Both the position numbers and the translations under genes were made by a program. A stretch of DNA of 64,000 nt from Sphingopyxis sp. PAMC25046. Lineage in GTDB: Bacteria; Pseudomonadota; Alphaproteobacteria; Sphingomonadales; Sphingomonadaceae. The notes beneath the pieces were generated by a model. The model was not told the origin of the DNA and ran no database searches. It saw only the letters and a list, made by a program, of their open reading frames with translations. Where the stretch lies: positions 1,798,001 through 1,862,000 of the forward strand of contig NZ_CP039250.1 of NCBI RefSeq assembly GCF_004795895.1, in the 5' to 3' direction. Each line of letters opens with the position of its first letter. Within the stretch, counting starts at the first letter, position 1. Below, piece by piece: positions 56,651 through 64,000 of the stretch.

Positions 56651-57463
56651 GTGAATATGCAGCTATTGTATTGCGATGAGAGCAACCTTGAAGATCGCCC
56701 AGGCGACTTTCTCATCTATGCGGGGGTCATGATACCAACTGATCGTGCGAAGCAACTCAGTGATGCCATCGGGACGCTCCGCAGAACCGCGGGGATCGAT
56801 CCTTCCTCCCTCGTCAAATTCGCCCCAGCCGCCGCACCATTGGATCATGCCGGCTACCGAGCGTTCAAACAGGCCATCATCGAAGCCGCGATAGAGCACG
56901 GTTGCAAGCTGCTAGCCTACGCGGTTCTGCATGATTTATCTCAGGGACCGGACGTGGCGCGACGATGGGGCATCAACACCATCTGCTGGCACTTTCAGTG
57001 TGCTTTGCGTCGCCTTGAGCAGCCCGGGCTCGTTTTGATTGACCGTTTCAATGATGCCGGCAACCTCATCGATGATCATCTCCGGGAGAAAATGTCGATA
57101 GGGGTCGATCTTCCGCATCGCAATGGAACCACCCCTTTAGACCGGGTGATTGGATTTCACTATGCAGCGATCGGTCAGGCCCATTTTACAAGTCTCTCCG
57201 ACATACTGATCGGGAGTCTGCGATGGGCAATAAATGTCCATTGTAGGGGCCAAGATTTGCGAGATAACGCTCTCGCCTTGCTTGAGATACTATCCCCGAT
57301 GTTTTGGCGCGATCAAGAGAGCGAGAGCATACCGGATATAGGATTCTGCTTCTCACCGTTTAAGATAAAAAGCGCCCGATTTCACGCTCAGTATATCTCA
57401 CTTCAAGAATTCCTTCGTGACGGCAATATTCAAAGTAGCCAGATTATCGAGTTAATCGGATAG
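56651..57463 (+). CDS. DUF3800-family protein, retron accessory
   Basis: A 270-residue protein starting LLYCDESNLEDRPGDF, the Y-x-D-E-S start of DUF3800, an RNase H-like fold family often found in defence islands and as partner of some retrons. LVLIDRFNDAGN supplies a second acidic group, as expected of an RNase H-like site. It starts nine bases after the RT stop (GTG 56651 or ATG 56657 after AGGTG), so the two genes form one operon. The effect on the cell is unknown. Confidence 0.8.
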   Translation: MNMQLLYCDESNLEDRPGDFLIYAGVMIPTDRAKQLSDAIGTLRRTAGIDPSSLVKFAPAAAPLDHAGYRAFKQAIIEAAIEHGCKLLAYAVLHDLSQGPDVARRWGINTICWHFQCALRRLEQPGLVLIDRFNDAGNLIDDHLREKMSIGVDLPHRNGTTPLDRVIGFHYAAIGQAHFTSLSDILIGSLRWAINVHCRGQDLRDNALALLEILSPMFWRDQESESIPDIGFCFSPFKIKSARFHAQYISLQEFLRDGNIQSSQIIELIG

Positions 57464-57635
57464 TTTTATAGCGAATAACTTCCGAGTGAGCTAAAGACGA
57501 AGCTTTGCGCGCCATCTGATCAGACCTAAGGCGGCCCATGCCGCTTTAATGTCGATTGGCGCGATCAATTCCTCTGTCCGCTTTTGGGGCCCTCCAGAAT
57601 AACCCGCCACGGCCGAGATGAGGCGCGAACCTGCC

Positions 57636-58064
57636 TCAACCGAACGCCCGCATGATGAGCACGGAAAGCGAAGCCCCTACAGCCGCGCCGCCTCCCGCAA
57701 AATAATAGTAGCGCATCCGCTGTGCCTCGGCGCCATCGGCCTGCCGGACCAGTTCGCGGAGCTGAGCGTAAATCGTCACGACATTCTGGTGGGCCTGCTG
57801 CACGAGCCGACGGTCCTCATCACGCGCTACCACGCTGCACCGAACCATCTCGGCCGCAAAATCCGTCGGCGTCGTTGCAAGCGCGGGCTTTCCTTCGATC
57901 TCGGTCAGACGGCGATCGAGACCGCGAAGATATTCCACGATGCGGCGAAGCTCGTCGGTATAGTCCGGCAGCTTCTCGCGCGCGGCCGTCAGTCCTTCGA
58001 GCGCGGTCTGCAGGAGGGCGATTTGACCACGCAGCGCGTTGAACGCTTCTGCGGGATCGGCCAT
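57636..58064 (-). CDS. DUF6118-like small protein, possibly truncated
   Basis: A 142-residue protein starting MADPAEAFNALRGQIALLQ and continuing with ALEGLTAAREKLPDYTDEL. This resembles the amino half of the DUF6118 proteins of sphingomonad plasmids and integrative elements, from memory; those are usually longer. It ends in one membrane helix (YFAGGGAAVGASLSVLIM). It lies at the right edge of the island, where the composition returns to the chromosomal style, and may be part of the element or a remnant of another. Confidence 0.6.
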   Translation of the reverse strand: MADPAEAFNALRGQIALLQTALEGLTAAREKLPDYTDELRRIVEYLRGLDRRLTEIEGKPALATTPTDFAAEMVRCSVVARDEDRRLVQQAHQNVVTIYAQLRELVRQADGAEAQRMRYYYFAGGGAAVGASLSVLIMRAFG

Positions 58065-58072
58065 TAGAGCCT

Positions 58073-60301
58073 CTATTGGATGGCGTTCGACCAGGTGGAG
58101 AGGATGATCTCGCGATCGGCGCGGTCCTTGCTTTCGAGTGCCAGTTTCCAGCTTCCCTTAGTGGTTGCGCGGTCGATGAAGATTGAGCGGAAGATCTGGT
58201 TCGCCTCTGGAGTGTCGCTCCTGTTGCTGGCGACGACTTGGCCTTTGTCATCGATCAGCGTCGCGGACACGCTGTTCGCGGCTAGGAAAGTCATGCCGAA
58301 GTTACTCGCTTCTTCGACTGGGATCGTGATGGTCAGCGTCTGACCGGGCGCGATGAGGAGAATCTTCGAAAAGTCGGGTGTGGTCGATCCGTTCTCCTCT
58401 TCCGGCCCCTCGACGCCGAGCAGCATGAGGCGCGCCGGTGCCCGTGCGCTTCCAGCGGACGCTGCGGATCGCGACGCGCTCGCCGACTGTTCGCCGGGGC
58501 CGAGCGCAATGCGCGGCATCACGAACGTAGAGAAGGGGCCGGTCTCGGTCATGCTCGTGTGAAGAACGGCCTGCGTTTCATTGTCCGCGATCATCCACTT
58601 CGCCGATGGCTCGGCGACCACGCCATCGCTCCGTGTGAGCATCCGGCACACGGGGGGCAGGGGGTTGCCGGCAAGAACCGAGAAGAGGACGCCCTTGCGA
58701 TCGACGGTCTCCGCGTTGAACTTCATCACATTGATCGGCCGCAGTTCGCGCAGGGCCTCCATCGGTCTCCCGGCGAGCTCCAGCGGGATGCTCATCAGGT
58801 CGGCGCAGCTGCTCCCCCTGTTGGGTGTTCCGAGCATCACCAGGTGCGATATCTGGGGCTTGCCGTCGGGATAGGTTGGCATCGTCGCGTGGATATAGCG
58901 CCGGCTGATCAGGCCGCCCATCGAGTGCGCGACAAGGTCGACATGCCACGCATTGCGGTCCTTTTGCGCGTAGCGGACATAATTGCCGAGCTCGACGGCA
59001 TTTTGGGCGATCGTGTTGGTGGGACCGAAGTTGCCCATCTCATCGCCGGTGTTCATCCGCCCATGTTCCGGCTTCTCGCCGACGGGAAAGGCCTTCCAGT
59101 CATAGCTGTGGCTGGTGGTCAGGATATTCTGCCAAGGCCCCCACGCGCGCCAGTTGGACCAGAGGCCGTGAACGAGCACGAGCGGTTTCGGCGCAACTTT
59201 CAGATTGCGCGTCATGTCGTCGATCTTCTTGCCCTTGTCCTCGACCTCGGCCTTGATACGCTGCATGAGCCGCGGGCGGCCATCGTCGAACCAGGCATAG
59301 CCCGAGCTGTCCCACTTGAGCTGTACCTCGCGCTGCTCACCTGCCGGCACGGTGACCGAGACTTCGCCGAGCAGGCCGTCGGGCTTGGCGCCGTCCCATT
59401 TGTCGCCCTTGTACGTGTCGCGGAACTTCACCGTCGCCAATTTCTCGTCGGGGCTGTCGTTTGCGACCACCGCGGTCAGGCGCACGATATTACCATCGAT
59501 CGTGCCGACCTGCTCGACGATTTCTTTCCAGGCGTCCCAGGTGGGAAAGCGCATGTCCTCGAACTTTACATCGACGAGGCGCAGATCGCCGCCGCAGCGA
59601 CGCAGGTTCCAGCGCAGCGACTCAGTCACGCCATAGGATGTGACCGAGTGCGCCCCCGTCAGGCGGTTGGGATCGGAGGGCTGCATCCGGTCTTCGCCGC
59701 TGCTCGAAAAGCGCATCGCGTCGATCGTGGTGGGCACGTCTGCAATCTTCTGGTTCGTGGCCTCCTTTGATTTGCACTGGCCACTGAAGCTTGCCGAATT
59801 CGATCCCGAGGCGGTGCCCTGGAACTCGGGCAGCCGGACGCTGACGCTATAGGTGCCGTCGTTATCGGTCGTGATGTCCACGCCCGCCTCGAGGCCGCTT
59901 GCGTTACCGCGTCGCTCGTTCTTGCTCACGAACTGCCCCGACATCTGGCGCATTGTGCGCTCATGCGGACAGATCATCTGGTCGTTTGAGTTTATGGTTT
60001 CGGTCGCCGTCGCGCTGAGATTTATATTCGCCGTGCCGAGGCTGTATTCGCCATCGGGCGCCGGCCGGACCGCGACATGCGCGACATAGTCGTCGTTGAT
60101 CGAGCCGTTGGTCGTCTCGGTGCCCTTGCCCGAAACCCGCTTGACTGTTTTGGAGTCGCTGCTCGCCTGGTGACGCGAATATTCCACCGTTCCCGCCCAG
60201 CCAGCCGTGCATTGGGCGGCCGCTGCGGCTGCCACCGGGGCGGCCGCACCCGACAGCGTCAATCCGATCGCAAGGGCCGGCAAGGTGCGCATGATCGTCA
60301 T
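58073..60301 (-). CDS. Secreted alpha/beta hydrolase, lipase-like
   Basis: A 742-residue exported protein: signal peptide MTIMRTLPALAIGLTLSG, then a beta-rich N-terminal region of about 350 residues with paired Cys, an alpha/beta hydrolase core with PLVLVHGLWSNWRAWGPW, nucleophile in VAHSMGGLISRR, and a beta-rich C-terminal region near residue 600 (Ser/Ala linker, then TLTITIPVEEASN). Such HSMGG proteins are lipase/acyltransferase-like. ATG at 60301 follows GAGGA by seven bases. It lies just downstream of a small repeat protein on the same strand. Confidence 0.78.
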   Translation of the reverse strand: MTIMRTLPALAIGLTLSGAAAPVAAAAAAQCTAGWAGTVEYSRHQASSDSKTVKRVSGKGTETTNGSINDDYVAHVAVRPAPDGEYSLGTANINLSATATETINSNDQMICPHERTMRQMSGQFVSKNERRGNASGLEAGVDITTDNDGTYSVSVRLPEFQGTASGSNSASFSGQCKSKEATNQKIADVPTTIDAMRFSSSGEDRMQPSDPNRLTGAHSVTSYGVTESLRWNLRRCGGDLRLVDVKFEDMRFPTWDAWKEIVEQVGTIDGNIVRLTAVVANDSPDEKLATVKFRDTYKGDKWDGAKPDGLLGEVSVTVPAGEQREVQLKWDSSGYAWFDDGRPRLMQRIKAEVEDKGKKIDDMTRNLKVAPKPLVLVHGLWSNWRAWGPWQNILTTSHSYDWKAFPVGEKPEHGRMNTGDEMGNFGPTNTIAQNAVELGNYVRYAQKDRNAWHVDLVAHSMGGLISRRYIHATMPTYPDGKPQISHLVMLGTPNRGSSCADLMSIPLELAGRPMEALRELRPINVMKFNAETVDRKGVLFSVLAGNPLPPVCRMLTRSDGVVAEPSAKWMIADNETQAVLHTSMTETGPFSTFVMPRIALGPGEQSASASRSAASAGSARAPARLMLLGVEGPEEENGSTTPDFSKILLIAPGQTLTITIPVEEASNFGMTFLAANSVSATLIDDKGQVVASNRSDTPEANQIFRSIFIDRATTKGSWKLALESKDRADREIILSTWSNAIQ

Positions 60302-60445
60302 GGGAAAATCCTCTGGATGCTGCTGCGCGTTTCGGGCCGCAGGGAGCTGCGAAGCTGCTCGCATCAAATTTCTTCTGGGGTTGCGCGGCGGCAGGCGTGG
60401 CGGAGTGCCGGGAGGGGGCTCGTCGGCGCTCCGCTGCCGACGCGA

Positions 60446-60655
60446 TCAGCCTTCCGGTTTTGCCTCGGCTTTTGCGCGGGCTTCGGGCTTGGCCTCGGCC
60501 TTGGCGCGCGCCTCGGGCTTTGCTTCGGCTTTCGCGCGGGCCTCCGGCTTGGCTTCGGCCTTGGCATGGGCTTCGGGCTTGGCTTCAGCCTTCGCCAATA
60601 CGGGCATCGGCATGCCGAGCGCGATCGCAGCGGCGAGGAAGGGGAGTTTGCTCAT
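60446..60655 (-). CDS. Lys/Ala/Glu/Pro repeat protein, exported
   Basis: A 69-residue protein: signal peptide MSKLPFLAAAIALGMPMPVLA, then five tandem copies of KAEAKPEARA (last one cut to KAEAKPEG). The DNA repeat has a 30-base period. One copy has His in place of Arg. Low-complexity charged repeats suggest an envelope-associated, intrinsically disordered protein; function unknown. ATG at 60655 is preferred to the longer frame. Confidence 0.7.
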   Translation of the reverse strand: MSKLPFLAAAIALGMPMPVLAKAEAKPEAHAKAEAKPEARAKAEAKPEARAKAEAKPEARAKAEAKPEG

Positions 60656-60868
60656 CTTGGACTCCATCATCGTGAGGCTGAGCAGAGAGGCCGGCCCTTG
60701 CCGGGGTGGCGTGGGACGAACCGGCCATCTCTGCTCGCGGCTCGATGCCGCAACTGGCACGCTACGGGAGCGTCGATATCGACGCCCTGGGCTTGCTTCG
60801 AAACCGGATGATCGTGCGACATGACCGCCGTGGCATCGACCAAAGCGGACGCCGACGCGACGAAAATG

Positions 60869-61615
60869 TCAGGCGAGGCCGAGCCTCTCGAGCACGGCGC
60901 GGACATAGCTCGGCCCGACCTGAACGACCGCTCCATCTTCCATTTCGAGTGCGATGAGCCCCTTGCCGAGCCGCTGCACCGCTTTCACGAGCGCGGGCCG
61001 GATGAAGGTTGATCGATGGACACGCATGATCTGCGCGGGGTCAAGCAACTGCTCCAGCGCCGTCATCGAAATACGGTGGATGTAGCTGCGCGTAGCAGTG
61101 TGGAGCAGCACATAGTCGCGGGCGGCCTCGACCCATTCGATCTGCGCCACGGGGAGGCGGAGGTTGCCGCTCGCGACCTGGACCCAGATGGCCTCTTCCC
61201 GCGCGTCCGCTGGCGAAGCGTTCGCTATACGGTCGGCCGCGTCGCGCATCGCCCGCCGCCGCCGCGCCCGTTCGACTGCCTGGCGGAGCCGGTCGAATCG
61301 CACGGGTTTAAGCAGATAGTCGGCGGCATCGACCTCGAACGCATCGGGCGCATATTGTTCGAAGGCGGTGACGAAGATGATTTCGGGGCGCGGATCGGCG
61401 ACGAGATCGGCGGCAACGCGGATGCCGCTTTTCTGGGGCATCGAGATGTCGAGCATCACGAGGTCGGGCCTGAGCTTGGCAATCCGGTCTTCTGCCTCTT
61501 CGCCGGTCGAAGCCGTGCCGACGACCTCGACATCGTCGATGTCTCCGAACAGCGTTTCAAGACGCCGCAGCGCAAGCGGCTCGTCGTCGACGAGCAGGAC
61601 GTGCAGCGTGCTCAT
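60869..61615 (-). CDS. LytTR-family response regulator
   Basis: A 248-residue regulator: receiver domain with VDDEPLALRRL, phospho-Asp in LVMLDISMPQKSG, Lys in YLLKPVRF, then a LytTR DNA-binding domain (IEWVEAARDYVLLHT, HRSTFIRPALVKAVQRL). Its start overlaps the kinase stop in ATGA (61612-61615), so both are made together. LytTR regulators commonly act on envelope or peptide-response genes. Confidence 0.93.
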   Translation of the reverse strand: MSTLHVLLVDDEPLALRRLETLFGDIDDVEVVGTASTGEEAEDRIAKLRPDLVMLDISMPQKSGIRVAADLVADPRPEIIFVTAFEQYAPDAFEVDAADYLLKPVRFDRLRQAVERARRRRAMRDAADRIANASPADAREEAIWVQVASGNLRLPVAQIEWVEAARDYVLLHTATRSYIHRISMTALEQLLDPAQIMRVHRSTFIRPALVKAVQRLGKGLIALEMEDGAVVQVGPSYVRAVLERLGLA

Positions 61616-62703
61616 GCCGCTAACTCGTTGCGCCGTTCGAGCGGCAGTCGCGCGATCGCAAGAAAGCCGCGTTCGCGTTTCAGCGTTTCGAGGCTGCCCT
61701 TCGCACCATAGAGCGTTTCGAGCCGCTGGCGGACGTTGGCGATACCGACGCCGGTGCCGGGCCGTGCATCCTTTTCCTGTCCGGCGCCATCGTCCTCGAC
61801 CGAGACGAGCAGCATGTCGGCGTCGCTCGACGCTTCGACCTTGATCGTCACCGGCACCGCGGATGGTGCGAGCGCATATTTGATCGCATTCTCGATCAAC
61901 GGCTGGAGGAGGAAACCTGGCACCAGCGCGCTGTTAAGCGCGGGCGGGCAGACAAATTCGACCGCGAGCCGCTCGCCGAAGCGTACGCTCTCGATCTCGA
62001 GATAATGTTGCAGCGTCGCGAGCTCGTCCTCGAGCGGTAGCAAGGCATCGGGCTGCGACGACAAGGTCGCGCGCAGGAACTCGGACAGCTTGGCAAGCAT
62101 CGCATCGGCGGTGCGATATTCCTTCGTGACAATCAGCGACGAGATCGCATTGAGCGTGTTGAACAGGAAATGCGGGTTGAGCTGGTAACGCAGCGCCGCG
62201 AGGCTGGCAGCGCTTGCGGCGGCCTCGGCGCGGCTCGCTGCTTCGCGAGCCACGGCAAGCTCCAGTTCGCGCTCACGCGTCAGCTTGTTCGCCTCGATCA
62301 CGGTGAAGGCGGCGCCGAGCAAGGCGAACTGCCAGACGAGCGCGATGAAATTGTTCGTCGCGCGCAGCGCGAACGGCGCGGATTGTTGCGGTGATACGAC
62401 GAGCCGCCCGATCCATTCGCCGGTCGAAGCGTCGATCAGCGCCAGCGACCCCGAAGCGAGGATCACCGCCGCGCCCATCGCGGCGAGGCGGACGACGGTA
62501 TTGCGGCGGCGCGTGGCCCGGACCGCCCAATAGACGCCGCCCGACAGCAGCGCGCCCATCACGCAGATGTTGATGACCGAGACGGTGACATAGATGCCTG
62601 CACCGCTGAACAGGTGATAGGGGATGATGTAGAGTACCCCGGACAGGATCCAGGTCGCGGCAACCAGAGAGATGGTCTGGCGGTGTTCGGGCTTCAGCGG
62701 CAT
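61612..62703 (-). CDS. LytS-type sensor histidine kinase
   Basis: A 363-residue kinase with four to five membrane helices in the first 140 residues, then the His_kinase domain: RYQLNPHFLFNTLNAISSLI with the phosphoacceptor His, and HATPase with LLQPLIENAIKYAL and VEDDGAGQEKD. It should phosphorylate the LytTR regulator with which it is coupled. Signal unknown. Confidence 0.92.
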   Translation of the reverse strand: MPLKPEHRQTISLVAATWILSGVLYIIPYHLFSGAGIYVTVSVINICVMGALLSGGVYWAVRATRRRNTVVRLAAMGAAVILASGSLALIDASTGEWIGRLVVSPQQSAPFALRATNNFIALVWQFALLGAAFTVIEANKLTRERELELAVAREAASRAEAAASAASLAALRYQLNPHFLFNTLNAISSLIVTKEYRTADAMLAKLSEFLRATLSSQPDALLPLEDELATLQHYLEIESVRFGERLAVEFVCPPALNSALVPGFLLQPLIENAIKYALAPSAVPVTIKVEASSDADMLLVSVEDDGAGQEKDARPGTGVGIANVRQRLETLYGAKGSLETLKRERGFLAIARLPLERRNELAA

Positions 62704-62909
62704 GGCAATTCCAATGTGTAGTTCGCGCCGAGCATAAAGGAAGGGTGCGCGGTTGGCGTCCTGCCTCGTCGCACTGGCGTCGGCCTTCGTCGCGCGGCAA
62801 TCGACTCCGGCGAATCAGTATCGGCCTTCGTCGCACAGGCGTGGAACACCCGCCCTCTTCGCCATAGCCGGACCCTGTTCGCGGCACTTGGCCGCCAGGA
62901 GATTCCTTC

Positions 62910-63893
62910 ATGGCACTCACCCGTTACCGTCACAGCCTGATTGCCTTCGGCCTGCTCGGCGCCCTGATCATCGCCGAGCAGGCGCGCGCGGCTCCCTCCG
63001 AGCTGCCGACGAGCATGCGCGCAGCGGCGGCGCCTGCCGCCGCTGCGTCGAACACACGGCAGCCGCTTGAAGTCCTACCCTCGGGGCATCCGGTCGTACG
63101 GGTAAGTATCGATGGCGCGGAACCTAAACGCTTCGTCATCGACACGGCCGCAAGCAGCACGACGATCATGCCGAAGCTGCGGGCAGAGATGCCCGGCCTC
63201 GTCGCCAAGCTTTCGGACACTCCGCTCAATGGAGCCGCAGGAAGAAGCGATGTCGAAACGACAGTCGTCAGGCAGGTTGCAGTCGCCGGGCACGTGTTCA
63301 ACTCTCCCGAGCTCATGCTTCTACCCCCCGGGCCGACCGACCATCTCGGCGTCGACGGGATATTGGGCGCGGATATCATCGCCGACTTTACGGTCGAGCT
63401 GGATATGCCCGGTGGCCTTTGGCGGATGACGCCGAAACTTGAAGCCGGGATGCTCGAGGGACTTTCCGCGTCGGTGCCCTTCGTCCTCGACGATATGCGC
63501 GCACCGCGCCTGACGATCCGTCTCAACGGCGTCGAAGTCCCCGCCATTCTCGACACCGGCGCGCGCGGGACGATCATCAATTGGGCGGCGGCGAAGGCGA
63601 TCGGGCTCACCCCCGACAGCCCCGGTCTCGCCAAGGCGTCGGACATCAAGGGCGCGACCAACCATGCCATGCCGAGCGTCGAAGCGCCGATCGACGCGCT
63701 CATGATCGGCGATGCGATGGTTGCGGGCCGCAAGGTGCGCGTCGCCGACCTTTCGATCTTCAAGGTGCTGGGGTTCGCCCCCGAACAGCCCGCGGTGATC
63801 CTCGGGATCGATATGTTCGCCGACCGGCGCTTCGTCATCGATCACCCGGGACTGCGGCTCCACGTCTCGCCGCCGATTTTGCCGGCACCCTAA
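62910..63893 (+). CDS. Retropepsin-like aspartic protease, exported
   Basis: A 327-residue protein with signal peptide (LIAFGLLGALIIAEQARA) and two aspartic-protease half-sites: VIDTAASSTTI near residue 75 and AILDTGARGTIIN near 215. Bacterial proteins of this kind have a duplicated retropepsin fold. The first site has Ala in place of Gly (DTA), so activity there may differ. No processing partner is obvious nearby. Confidence 0.82.
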   Translation: MALTRYRHSLIAFGLLGALIIAEQARAAPSELPTSMRAAAAPAAAASNTRQPLEVLPSGHPVVRVSIDGAEPKRFVIDTAASSTTIMPKLRAEMPGLVAKLSDTPLNGAAGRSDVETTVVRQVAVAGHVFNSPELMLLPPGPTDHLGVDGILGADIIADFTVELDMPGGLWRMTPKLEAGMLEGLSASVPFVLDDMRAPRLTIRLNGVEVPAILDTGARGTIINWAAAKAIGLTPDSPGLAKASDIKGATNHAMPSVEAPIDALMIGDAMVAGRKVRVADLSIFKVLGFAPEQPAVILGIDMFADRRFVIDHPGLRLHVSPPILPAP

Positions 63894-63921
63894 CAGCCCT
63901 GACGATCGGGAGAAGGCCATC

Positions 63922-64000
63922 ATGAAAAAGACACTGACCCGCGGCGCCGCGCTCGGCGCGCTCGCCATCGCCGCGACCGCTGCCTTCGCGCAGCAGGCGC
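63922..64000 (+). CDS. Secreted protein, 3' end outside window
   Basis: ATG after GGGAGAAGG; reads MKKTLTRGAALGALAI then ATAAFAQQA, a signal peptide with a cleavage site after AFA. Only 26 codons are visible; the mature protein and its family cannot be judged. It follows the protease gene by 28 bp on the same strand. Confidence 0.8.
   Translation, partial: MKKTLTRGAALGALAIAATAAFAQQA

Noticed and set aside
57464..64000. attR copy of the tRNA-Gly 3' end
   Set aside because: I looked for tacccgctcca and longer forms of it and saw none; the island border is therefore not placed.
1..64000. CRISPR array or rRNA operon
   Set aside because: No regularly spaced repeats and no rRNA-like sequence were seen.

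Overview
The window looks like the chromosome of a high-GC alphaproteobacterium of the Sphingomonadales, probably Sphingopyxis-like (an inference from gene content and order). Supporting this are the rpsA/ihfB neighbourhood, an overlapping aroA-cmk pair, a TIGR02300-type zinc-ribbon gene beside tRNA-Ala(GGC), HWE/HisKA_2 kinases and EcfG-type promoter sequences. No rRNA operon or CRISPR array was seen.

Layout. 1-2.6 kb: the end of a short-chain dehydrogenase, an unrecognised protein and a HAD phosphatase. 2.7-9.8 kb: a probable stress operon (GT4 glycosyltransferase fused to an alpha/alpha barrel, GH130 protein, large-subunit catalase KatE, FAD oxidoreductase) behind a good EcfG-like promoter. 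9.8-15.5 kb: small genes, an orphan MbcA/ParS-type protein, a GST, a carboxylesterase, an entericidin with its own EcfG-like promoter, and a PAS-HisKA_2 kinase. 15.5-19.2 kb: an acyl-CoA dehydrogenase/LysR/MFS group on the minus strand. 19.4-26.2 kb: cytochrome bo3 oxidase cyoABCD, a SURF1 gene and a RegB/RegA redox two-component pair, in which regB carries an apparent one-base insertion just after the H-box. 26-48.6 kb: mostly housekeeping and metabolic genes (S9 peptidase, orphan ABC binding protein, ABC-2 exporter, ihfB, rpsA, cmk, aroA, Rrf2 regulator, enoyl-CoA hydratase, prfC, dinB, an HWE kinase, a Crp/Fnr regulator) with tRNA-Leu(TAA) and tRNA-Ala(GGC).

48.9-57.5 kb is an accessory island next to tRNA-Gly(TCC). 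It begins with a P4-type tyrosine integrase and carries a Xre/RES toxin-antitoxin pair, a GHKL-ATPase/PD-(D/E)XK fusion, a protein with two nuclease-like motifs, and a retron: a folded non-coding RNA of about 117 nt with a1/a2 arms, a reverse transcriptase fused to a trypsin-like serine protease, and a DUF3800 protein. This compact defence island, especially the retron, is the most interesting part of the window.

57.6-64 kb returns to chromosomal style: a DUF6118-like small protein at the island edge, a large secreted alpha/beta hydrolase, a Lys/Ala/Glu/Pro repeat protein, a LytTR response regulator with its LytS-type kinase, a retropepsin-like protease and the start of a secreted protein cut by the window end.
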